From positions 35,257-99,256 of the forward strand of contig NZ_SNVJ01000019.1 in assembly GCF_009829925.1 (NCBI RefSeq): DNA of 64,000 nt, given 5' to 3'. Shown here piece by piece: positions 57,694 to 64,000 of the stretch; position 1 is the stretch's first letter, and each line of letters opens with the position of its first letter. This stretch comes from Teichococcus coralli (GTDB taxonomy: Bacteria; Pseudomonadota; Alphaproteobacteria; Acetobacterales; Acetobacteraceae). The notes under the pieces were generated by a model. The model ran no database searches. It was not told the DNA's origin and was given only the letters and a program-made list of their open reading frames with translations. The translations under genes and the position numbers were made by a program.

Positions 57694-58596
57694 TCAGGCC
57701 GCCCTCGCGCCGAACAGGCCGGTGGGCCGCAGGATCAGCACCAGCCCCATCAGCGCGAACATCAGCCCGTCCACGAACAGCGGAAAGCCGATGGCGCCGA
57801 AGGCGCGCGTCAGCCCGATCAGCAGCGCCGCCGCCAGCGCGCCGGGAATGGAGCCCATGCCGCCGATCACGGTGACGATGAAGCTCTCGATCAGCACCGA
57901 GAGGCCCATGCCGGGCGTCAGCGAGCGCACCGGCGCGGCCAGCGCGCCGGCGGTGCCCGCCAGCGCGCAGCCCAGGCCGAACACGCCCGCGTAGAGCAGC
58001 CGTGTGTTGATGCCGAGCGCGCCGACCATCTGCGGGTTGATGGCGAGCGCGCGGATGACCTTGCCGAGCCGCGTGCGGTTGATGCCGAGCCAGAGCAGCA
58101 GGCCGATGCCGAGCGACATGCCGAGCATGAAGATGTAGTAGCTCGGGATGAACCCTCCCGCGATCTCCACCGGTGCCGTGGCGAAGCTCTCGGGCATGCC
58201 CATCAGCTTGTACTCGGCGCCGAACAGGATCTTCACAAGGTCATCGAAGATCAGGATGGCGGCGTAGCAGACCAGGAGCTGCATCAGCAGGTCCCGGCCG
58301 TAGACCTTGCTCATGAAGAAGCGTTCGAACAGCACCCCGACGATGCCGGCGCCCACCGCCCCGGCCACCAGCGCCGCCACGAAGCTGCCCGTCCGCTCGA
58401 AGCACAGGAAGGCGAAATAGGCGCCCAGCATGTAGAAGGCGCCATGGGCGAAGTTGACCACCCCCAGCACGCCGAAGATGAGCGACAGCCCGGAGGCGAC
58501 GAGAAACAGCAGCATGCCCACGATCAGCCCGGTGGAAACCTGGGTGACGGCGCAGGAGGCGCTTGCGAAGCAGCCGGCGAGGACGTCGAGGTTCAT
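57694..58596 (-). CDS. livH: Branched-chain-type ABC permease LivH
   Basis: A 300-residue permease with eight or more hydrophobic segments. SGLSLIFGVLGVVNFAHGAFYMLGAYFAF and GLGCALAGTAGALAAPV are family landmarks, as is VTVIGGMGSIPGALAAALLIGLTRAFG. It follows the binding-protein gene by 27 bp. Pairs with LivM to form the channel. Confidence 0.93.
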   Translation of the reverse strand: MNLDVLAGCFASASCAVTQVSTGLIVGMLLFLVASGLSLIFGVLGVVNFAHGAFYMLGAYFAFLCFERTGSFVAALVAGAVGAGIVGVLFERFFMSKVYGRDLLMQLLVCYAAILIFDDLVKILFGAEYKLMGMPESFATAPVEIAGGFIPSYYIFMLGMSLGIGLLLWLGINRTRLGKVIRALAINPQMVGALGINTRLLYAGVFGLGCALAGTAGALAAPVRSLTPGMGLSVLIESFIVTVIGGMGSIPGALAAALLIGLTRAFGAIGFPLFVDGLMFALMGLVLILRPTGLFGARAA

Positions 58597-58623
58597 GGCG
58601 GATCTCCCGTTGCGGCGCGCGGC

Positions 58624-59898
58624 TCAGGCGTAGCCCTTCCGCTGCTTCCACTCCGCCTCCATTTCCAGCACCTGGCTCCACTCCACCGGCACGAAGCCCT
58701 CCACGAAGGGGGCCTTGGGCACGGTGCGGCCCCAGGCGGTGGGATAGCCGATCAGCGTATGGTCGGTGTCGCGCAGGGTCAGCTTGTCGCCGACCGCCAG
58801 CGGGGAGTCGAGCGCCATGCCCTTCAGCTCGGCCGCCAGCGCCGCGCCCTCGGTGCGCCCGTTGGTGCGCTTCAGCGCCTCGGCGATGAACTGGGCGGCG
58901 ACGTAGTTCTGCCAGGCCCAGTTGGTGGGCTCGTGCTTCGCCAGGCTGGCGAAGCCGTCGGCGAAGGCGGTGTTGGAGGGCTTGTCCGGATAGTTGCGGT
59001 TGTAGCGGTAGGCGGTGTGCAGGCCGGGCGGCAGCTGCTTGATCGCCGTCAGCACCGGCGGGTCGCCCAGCGAGGAGGAGAACAGCGTGATGTTGCCGAA
59101 GATGCGGTAGAGGTTGCTCTGCTCGATGAAGCTGACGAGGTCGCCCCCCCAGAGGGCCGAGTACATGGCCTGCGGCCGCACCTGCAGCGCCTTGGTGATG
59201 TTCTCGGTGTAGTCGGGCGCGAAGAGGCGCGGCCAGACCTGGTCCACCACCTCGATGGAAGGATCGAACTTCTTGATGAATTCGAGGAACTCGGCGGTGT
59301 TGTCGCGCCCGTAGGCATAGTCGGGCGAGCAGGTCATCCAGCGCTTCAGGCCGCGCTGCTTGGAGATGGCGGAGGCATAGACGCCGCCGGCCACCGCGTC
59401 GTGGATGCCCTGCCGGGCGCAGCGGAAGGCGGTCTTCACATGCAGCTTCGGGTCCGCCGTCAGCGAGGAGGTTTCCGAGTTCGTGTGGATGCAGAGCACC
59501 GGCAGGTCGCGGATCACCTCGTGCACGGCGAAGCCGCCGGAGGAGGCCTCGCCGTCGATGATGAGCTCGCAGCCATCGTTGTTGATCAGGTCGCGCGTGA
59601 CCTTGGCGGCCTCGTCGGGCCGGCCCTTGGAATCGCGCTCCACCAGCTCCAGGCTGCGCCCGCCCAGCCCGCCCGCCTCGTTGATGCGGCTGAAGGCGTA
59701 TTGCACGGCGGTGCGGCTGGAGGTGCCGAGGATGGCGACGCGGCCCGACAGGATGGTCGGCATGCCGACGCGGATCACCTTGGCCTGGGCGCCCGCGACA
59801 TGCGGCCGGGCCAGCATGGCCGCCCCCGCCGCGGCGGCGCCAAGCAGGGTGCGGCGCCCGAGCGTGGCGGCCGGGCCGGCCTGTGTGTGCCTGGTCAT
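58624..59898 (-). CDS. Branched-chain/amide-type ABC binding protein
   Basis: A 424-residue type I periplasmic binding protein. The signal ATLGRRTLLGAAAAGAAMLARP...AGAQA contains twin Arg. Mature VIRVGMPTILSGRVAILGTSSRTAVQYAFSRINEAGGLGG is the expected beginning of the HAAT family. The length and C-terminal WKQRKGY suggest the group that binds compounds other than Leu/Ile/Val (aromatic acids, amides). GGGGAGGAAG precedes ATG 59898. First gene of the operon. Confidence 0.9.
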   Translation of the reverse strand: MTRHTQAGPAATLGRRTLLGAAAAGAAMLARPHVAGAQAKVIRVGMPTILSGRVAILGTSSRTAVQYAFSRINEAGGLGGRSLELVERDSKGRPDEAAKVTRDLINNDGCELIIDGEASSGGFAVHEVIRDLPVLCIHTNSETSSLTADPKLHVKTAFRCARQGIHDAVAGGVYASAISKQRGLKRWMTCSPDYAYGRDNTAEFLEFIKKFDPSIEVVDQVWPRLFAPDYTENITKALQVRPQAMYSALWGGDLVSFIEQSNLYRIFGNITLFSSSLGDPPVLTAIKQLPPGLHTAYRYNRNYPDKPSNTAFADGFASLAKHEPTNWAWQNYVAAQFIAEALKRTNGRTEGAALAAELKGMALDSPLAVGDKLTLRDTDHTLIGYPTAWGRTVPKAPFVEGFVPVEWSQVLEMEAEWKQRKGYA

Positions 59899-60130
59899 GT
59901 GTTCTTCCTCCCCTTCGGGCGCGAGGGCGTGCCGCCTGCGCCGGCGCAACCCTGTTTCCCAGGGCCATTGTTCCGAGTTGGGCAAGTTCATGACAGCAAG
60001 TCAATGAGCAATTCAGGCAGAGAAAAGAAATGAAGCCCGCCGATTTACTTGGATCGAACAAATAGAAACCCCTGCTGTCCGGCGCGGCGGCGGACAGGGC
60101 GGGCAGGCTCGGGGCGCGGCGGCGTGGCCG
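59899..60130. promoter_or_regulatory. Upstream region of the Liv-type operon
   Basis: 232 bp without a gene between the binding protein start and the esterase stop. Its middle (about 59985-60070) is clearly less GC-rich than elsewhere and on the minus strand contains TTGCTCATTGACTTGC, a possible -35 region. No confident -10 was found. Promoter activity toward the operon is expected from position. Confidence 0.4.
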
Positions 60131-61069
60131 CTACCAGACGCCGCGCAGCGTTTCCGCGGCCAGCGCCAGCACGCCGGCCACCGGGCCGATGGCCTTGTCC
60201 ATGGTCAGGATGCCGTGGAACTGGTCCGCCAGGTGCAGCGCCGCGACACGGACGTTCTCGCGCTCCAGCCGGGCGGCATAGAGCTGGCCCTCGCTGCACA
60301 GCGGATCATGGCCGCAGGTCAGCACCAAGGCGGGCGCGCTGCCCGCCAGGCTCCGCGCCCGCAGCGGCGAGGCCTGCCAGGCCGTGCGGTCCATGGGCGC
60401 CGGCAGGTAGTGGTCGATGAACCAGCGCATGGTCGCCGCCGTCAGCGGCAGGCCCTGGGTGATGCGCTCGTAGCTTTCCCCGGTCATGGCGAGGTCCACG
60501 GCGGGATAGAGCAGCATCTGGAAGGCCAGCGGCGGCACCGTGCCGTCGCGCGCCATCAGCGCCAGAACGGCGGCGAGGTTGCCGCCGGCGCTGTCGCCGC
60601 CCACCGCCAGGCGCGCGGCGTCGATGCCGAGCGCCGGGGCTTCCGCCCGCAGCCAGCGCAGCGCCGCCACGCAGTCCTCCAGCGCGGCGGGGAAGCGGTG
60701 CTCCGGCGCCAGGCGGTAATCCACCGCGACGACGCAGGCGCCCAGCAGCCGCGCCAGCCGGCGGCAGACCCAGTCATGCGTCTCCAGGCTGCCGAGCACC
60801 CAGCCGCCGCCATGCAGGAAGAGCAGGCAGGGCAGCCCCGCGGCGGGCGCCCCGGCGCCGCGGTAGAGGCGCAGCGGCACGGGGCCGGCCGGCCCGGGCG
60901 CCTGCAGCGGCCGGACCTCGGGCAGCGGGTCGCCCGGCGTCTGCAGGGCGCGGGCGCGCGCGGCGTGGGCCTCGCGGGCCTGCGCGGGGGTCATGGTCTC
61001 AAAAGGCTTGCCGCCGGCCTCCTGCGCCTGTCGCAGCAGGGCCAGCACATGCGGATGAAGCGCGGGCAA
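60131..61069 (-). CDS. Alpha/beta hydrolase, hormone-sensitive-lipase family esterase
   Basis: A 312-residue esterase. HGGGW (86-90) is the oxyanion loop, Ser160 in GDSAGGN the nucleophile, Asp in TCGHDPL and His in DQFHGIL complete the triad. A cap of about 50 residues precedes the core (PFETMTPAQAREA). No ATG fits; TTG 61069 with GAGGGGAGG 6 bp upstream gives the standard family N-terminus. It is downstream of the Baeyer-Villiger monooxygenase on the same strand, and would hydrolyse the ester or lactone that enzyme makes. Confidence 0.9.
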   Translation of the reverse strand: MPALHPHVLALLRQAQEAGGKPFETMTPAQAREAHAARARALQTPGDPLPEVRPLQAPGPAGPVPLRLYRGAGAPAAGLPCLLFLHGGGWVLGSLETHDWVCRRLARLLGACVVAVDYRLAPEHRFPAALEDCVAALRWLRAEAPALGIDAARLAVGGDSAGGNLAAVLALMARDGTVPPLAFQMLLYPAVDLAMTGESYERITQGLPLTAATMRWFIDHYLPAPMDRTAWQASPLRARSLAGSAPALVLTCGHDPLCSEGQLYAARLERENVRVAALHLADQFHGILTMDKAIGPVAGVLALAAETLRGVW

Positions 61070-61115
61070 GGAGGGCCTCCCCTCGTCGGCAGGAAGGCGC
61101 CCGGCGGCCGCGCCG

Positions 61116-61157
61116 GACGCGCAGGATGAGACGCGCAGGATGAGACGCGCGGGATGG
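61116..61157. repeat. 14-bp tandem repeat between monooxygenase and esterase genes
   Basis: GACGCGCAGGATGA occurs twice perfectly (61116-61129, 61130-61143) and a third time with two changes (61144-61157), then fades into a degenerate fourth unit. It lies in the 121-bp spacer, 47 bp upstream of the esterase TTG. Confidence 0.8.
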
Positions 61158-61190
61158 GGCGCGCCGGATCGGGCCGAGGGCCGGCGCGCC

Positions 61191-62837
61191 TCAGGCGCTG
61201 CGCCGGAAGCCCTCGTAGCCCTTCTCCGCCACCTCCCGGCAGATCCGCGCGTAGTTGGCCATGCCGCCGGCATAGGGCATGAAGACGCGCGGCTTGCCCG
61301 GAACGTTGGCGCCCAGGTACCAGGACGAGTTCGCCAGCGGCAGCAGGGTGGCGTTGGCCGCGTCGTTCACATGCGCCACCCAGCGCTCCGCCGCCGCCGG
61401 ATCCGCCTCGATCCGCGTCAGGCCCTCGTCGCGCATGGTGCGGATGCACTCCGTGATCCATTCCACATGCTGCTCGATGGCGACGGGCATGTTGGTCAGC
61501 ACGGATGGGCTGCCGGGGCCGGTGATGGTGAACAGGTTGGGGAAGCCCGCCACCTGCAGGCCGAGATAGCTGCGCGGCCCCGCCGCCCAGCTTTCCTGCA
61601 GCCGCTGCCCCTCCCTGCCGCGGATGTCCATGGCCAGCAACGGGCCGGTCATCGCGTCGAACCCCGTGGCGAAGACGATGATGTCCAGCGGATAGTCGGC
61701 GTCGCTCGTGCGGATGCCGTCGGGCGTGATGCCGACGATGGGCGAGGCCTTGATGTCCACCAGCGTGACGTTGCCGCGGTTGAAGGTCTCGAAATATTCC
61801 GTGTCGATCGGCGGGCGCTTGGTGGCGAAGGGGTGGTCCTTCGGCGTCAGCCGCTCCGCGATTTCCGGGTCCTTGACGATGCTGCGGATCTTGGCGCGGA
61901 TGAAGTCGGAGGCCGTGTCGTTGGCCGCCTTGTCGGTCAGCAGGTCGCGGAAGGCGGCGCGGAAGCGCAGCCCGCCCCGCTCCCATGCGGCCTCGTAGCG
62001 GGCGAGCCGCTCCTCCGGCGTCACGTCGAGGGCGGAATGCTCGGAAACGTCAAAGGGATGGCCGTTGATGGAGGTCCGCCCCTTCTCGCGGATGGCGGCA
62101 TAGTCGGCCTTGATCGCCTTCAGCTCCTCCGCGCTCATCGGGCCGTTGCGCGCGGGGATGCTGTAGTTGGCGGTGCGCTGGAACACCGTCAGGTGCGCTG
62201 CCTTCTCGGCGATCACCGGTGTGGCCTGGATGCCGGTGGAGCCGGTGCCGATCAGGCCCACGCGCTGCCCGGTGAAGTCCACATCCTCCTGCGGCCAGCG
62301 GCCGGTATGGTACCAGCGGCCGCGAAACGCCTCCAGGCCCGGGATCCTGGGGAAATTGGCCGCCGAGAGGCAGCCCACCGCCGTGATCAGGAAGCGCGCC
62401 GAGAGCCGCTCGCCGCCTTCGGTCGTGACATGCCAGCGATTGTTCGCCTCATCGTATTCGGCCGCCGCGACGCGCGTGTTGAACCGGATGTCGCGCCGCA
62501 GGTCGAACCGGTCGGCGACATGGCCGAGATAGCGCCGGATCTCGCCGTGCTGCGGGTAGCGCTCGGTCCAGTTCCACTCCTGCTGCAGCGCCTCCGAAAA
62601 GGAGTAGCTGTAGTAGTAGCTCTCCGAATCGCAGCGTGCGCCGGGATAGCGGTTCCAGTACCAGGTGCCGCCGACATCGTCGCCCGCCTCCAGCACCCGC
62701 ACCGAAAGGCCGAGCCGGTCGCGCAGGCACAGGAGCTGGTAGAGGCCGGCGAAGCCCGCTCCGATGACCAGGGCATCGAGTTCCGCGCCCTCGGGCGGCG
62801 CGGATTCATGGACCTTCGTGCGCGTGCTGGCGGTCAT
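61191..62837 (-). CDS. Flavin-containing Baeyer-Villiger monooxygenase
   Basis: A 548-residue FAD/NADPH enzyme that inserts oxygen next to a ketone carbonyl to give an ester or lactone. It has the two Rossmann motifs GAGFAG (26-31) and GTGSTG (197-202), and between them the type I BVMO fingerprint FxGxxxHxxxWP, read as FRGRWYHTGRWP at 171-182. WYWNRYPGARCDSESYYYSYSF is typical of the cyclohexanone/phenylacetone branch. GAGGGAGAA lies upstream of ATG 62837. With the downstream esterase it forms a ketone-degrading pair, controlled probably by the divergent LysR protein. Confidence 0.94.
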   Translation of the reverse strand: MTASTRTKVHESAPPEGAELDALVIGAGFAGLYQLLCLRDRLGLSVRVLEAGDDVGGTWYWNRYPGARCDSESYYYSYSFSEALQQEWNWTERYPQHGEIRRYLGHVADRFDLRRDIRFNTRVAAAEYDEANNRWHVTTEGGERLSARFLITAVGCLSAANFPRIPGLEAFRGRWYHTGRWPQEDVDFTGQRVGLIGTGSTGIQATPVIAEKAAHLTVFQRTANYSIPARNGPMSAEELKAIKADYAAIREKGRTSINGHPFDVSEHSALDVTPEERLARYEAAWERGGLRFRAAFRDLLTDKAANDTASDFIRAKIRSIVKDPEIAERLTPKDHPFATKRPPIDTEYFETFNRGNVTLVDIKASPIVGITPDGIRTSDADYPLDIIVFATGFDAMTGPLLAMDIRGREGQRLQESWAAGPRSYLGLQVAGFPNLFTITGPGSPSVLTNMPVAIEQHVEWITECIRTMRDEGLTRIEADPAAAERWVAHVNDAANATLLPLANSSWYLGANVPGKPRVFMPYAGGMANYARICREVAEKGYEGFRRSA

Positions 62838-62978
62838 GGCAGGCCGTTCTCCCTCTTCCCGTTTCGCTTCCATGGACGCAGGGCGCCATGCGCGGCCCGT
62901 TTTCCGGGCGTTGGCCGATGTTTCGGGAAGGCTATGGGCTTGCCCTGGCCGGTTCAATTTCCAAAGATGCCAAGCTGG

Positions 62979-62995
62979 TGTGAACGCATGTCACA
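62979..62995. promoter_or_regulatory. TGTGA-N7-TCACA palindrome before the lysR gene
   Basis: A perfect 5-bp inverted repeat with 7-bp spacing, which also contains a LysR-type T-N11-A. It ends 9 bp before the lysR ATG in the 167-bp divergent region. Autoregulation by the LysR protein is the simplest reading; a CRP/FNR-like site is the alternative. Confidence 0.5.
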
Positions 62996-63004
62996 GGTGC
63001 GCGC

Positions 63005-63901
63005 ATGGACCGGCTGGGGGAAATGCTCGTTTTCGTGCGCGCCGTGGAGGATGGCAGCTTCTCCGCGGCCGGGCGCAGCCTTTCGCTCAGCCCCTCGGCG
63101 GTGAGCAAGATGATCGCGCGGCTGGAGAACCGGCTCGGCGTGGCGCTGTTCAACCGCTCGCTCCGCAGCCTGACGATGACGCCGGAGGGCGAGGCCTTCT
63201 ACCCCGCCGCCCGCCAGGCCATCGGGGCGGTGGAGGAGGCCGAGGCGGCGGCCTTCGGCGGCGTCGCCCTGCGGGACGTGCTGCGGGTGCGCTCCATGCC
63301 CACCTTCGCCATCCACGAGCTGGCGCCGCTGGTGCCGGCCTTCCGCCGCCAGCACCCCGGGCTGCGGCTGGAGTTCATTCTGGGCAACGAGGCCGGCAAC
63401 CTGCTGGAGGGCGGCGTGGACGTCGCCATCTACATCGGCGAGCTGCCGGATTCCTCGCTGATCGCGCGCCGCATCACGGTGATGCGCTGGATCATCTGCG
63501 CCGCGCCCGCCTATCTCGCCGAGCGCGGCCTGCCGTCCACCCCGGCGGAGCTTGCCGAGCACGAGTGCCTCAACTTCAACAAGCGCATGCCCTGGAGCAC
63601 CTGGACCTTTCGCGACAGCGAGCATTCGGTGCACCGCATCCGCGCCAGCGGCAGCGTGACCGCGAACCAGGGGCAGATGCTGATGGCCCTGGCGCTCGCC
63701 GGCGTCGGCATCGCCCGGCTGGCGGAGTTCCAGATCGCCGGCGACCTGGCCGCCGGGCGGCTGGTCCGCCTCTTTCCCGAGCATGAGAGCGGGATGGAGG
63801 AAAGCATCTACGCCGTGCACCAGAGCAAGCGGCATGTCAGCCAGCGCGTGCGCGTGTTTCTCGACTTCCTGGAGGCCCGCTTCTCCCGCCCGGCGGCCTG
63901 A
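63005..63901 (+). CDS. LysR-family transcriptional regulator
   Basis: A 298-residue regulator. The HTH covers MLVFVRAVEDGSFSAAGRSLSLSPSAVSKMIARLENRLGVALFNRS (residues 7-52); the effector domain begins VLRVRSMPTFAIHELAPLVP. GQMLMALALAGVGIARLAEFQIAGDLAAGRLVRL is the usual domain end, and the family 'HPGLRLEFILGN' strand is present. It is divergent from the Baeyer-Villiger monooxygenase and presumably activates it. A dispersed repeat copy lies just after its stop. Confidence 0.93.
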   Translation: MDRLGEMLVFVRAVEDGSFSAAGRSLSLSPSAVSKMIARLENRLGVALFNRSLRSLTMTPEGEAFYPAARQAIGAVEEAEAAAFGGVALRDVLRVRSMPTFAIHELAPLVPAFRRQHPGLRLEFILGNEAGNLLEGGVDVAIYIGELPDSSLIARRITVMRWIICAAPAYLAERGLPSTPAELAEHECLNFNKRMPWSTWTFRDSEHSVHRIRASGSVTANQGQMLMALALAGVGIARLAEFQIAGDLAAGRLVRLFPEHESGMEESIYAVHQSKRHVSQRVRVFLDFLEARFSRPAA

Positions 63902-63927
63902 GGCGAGGGCGTCCCCCTGCCGCGCCG

Positions 63928-63974
63928 GAGCAGATCCCGTTCCGATGGCATCATCGGGACGGGGAAAGATGCTC
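63928..63974. repeat. Dispersed palindromic element, copy at 63.9 kb
   Basis: Same 47-bp layout as the copy at 28538: GAGCAGATCC ... AAAGATGCTC. The central hairpin is better here: 63936-63947 pairs with 63952-63963 at all 12 positions counting one G-T pair, loop GCAT. It lies 27 bp after the lysR stop. Confidence 0.8.
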
Positions 63975-64000
63975 TAGCGCGGCAGGCCCAGGAAGGCCTG

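Noticed and set aside
61116..61157. CRISPR-like repeat
   Set aside because: The units are adjacent with no spacers; it is a simple tandem repeat.
62979..62995. CRP/FNR site
   Set aside because: The half-sites resemble CRP, but the adjacent LysR gene and T-N11-A make an autoregulatory LysR site more likely; listed only as a palindrome.

Overview
The window is very GC-rich, with almost every third codon position G or C. It reads as alphaproteobacterial, most likely a Roseomonas-like member of the Acetobacteraceae; this is inferred from gene content, not from a marker gene. The content is dominated by catabolism and uptake. There are four Bug (tripartite tricarboxylate) binding proteins without TctAB permeases, three ABC uptake systems, a further orphan ABC binding protein, and acyl-CoA, hydroxyacid and ketone enzymes. 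The replication genes at 38-43 kb are of repABC type, which is essentially confined to Alphaproteobacteria. They indicate that the window comes from a plasmid, megaplasmid or chromid and spans its replication and partition locus.

Layout. 1-1065: a metzincin-like metalloprotease running off the left edge. 1464-3894: acyl-CoA dehydrogenase and thiolase. 4575-8553: small zinc-ribbon protein, class A penicillin-binding protein, SelO pseudokinase. 8674-15873: a polyamine-type ABC transporter with an FAD amine oxidase-like protein, a class III aminotransferase and a divergent IclR regulator. 16671-18929: DJ-1/PfpI protein, decayed GlxA-like and PAS fragments, another IclR regulator. 19075-28538: orphan peptide-type binding protein, then a catabolic island with SMP-30 lactonase, RraA-type aldolase, 2-hydroxyacid dehydrogenase, two TIM-barrel amidohydrolases and three Bug proteins. 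28674-37049: lactate monooxygenase-like FMN enzyme, KatG, a YdiJ-like D-2-hydroxyacid dehydrogenase divergent from serine-glyoxylate aminotransferase.

37028-43156 is the replicon core. It holds a VapBC module, three 19-bp iterons, a PF10134-type initiator, a candidate antisense RNA, then repC, repA and repB tightly coupled. Two perfect 16-bp parS palindromes lie inside repC and repB. The canonical order is repA-repB-repC, so this locus is rearranged and carries two unrelated initiators.

43166-63901 returns to catabolism and transport: CoA transferase, Bug protein, quinone oxidoreductase, peptidase T, an iron/2-aminoethylphosphonate-type ABC system, enoyl-CoA hydratase, GntR regulator with a TIM-barrel isomerase, SDR, a complete Liv-type ABC operon, and an esterase / Baeyer-Villiger monooxygenase pair divergent from a LysR regulator. 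Short dispersed palindromic repeats occur near 8.6, 28.5 and 63.9 kb. No rRNA, tRNA, CRISPR array, transposase or prophage gene was recognised.
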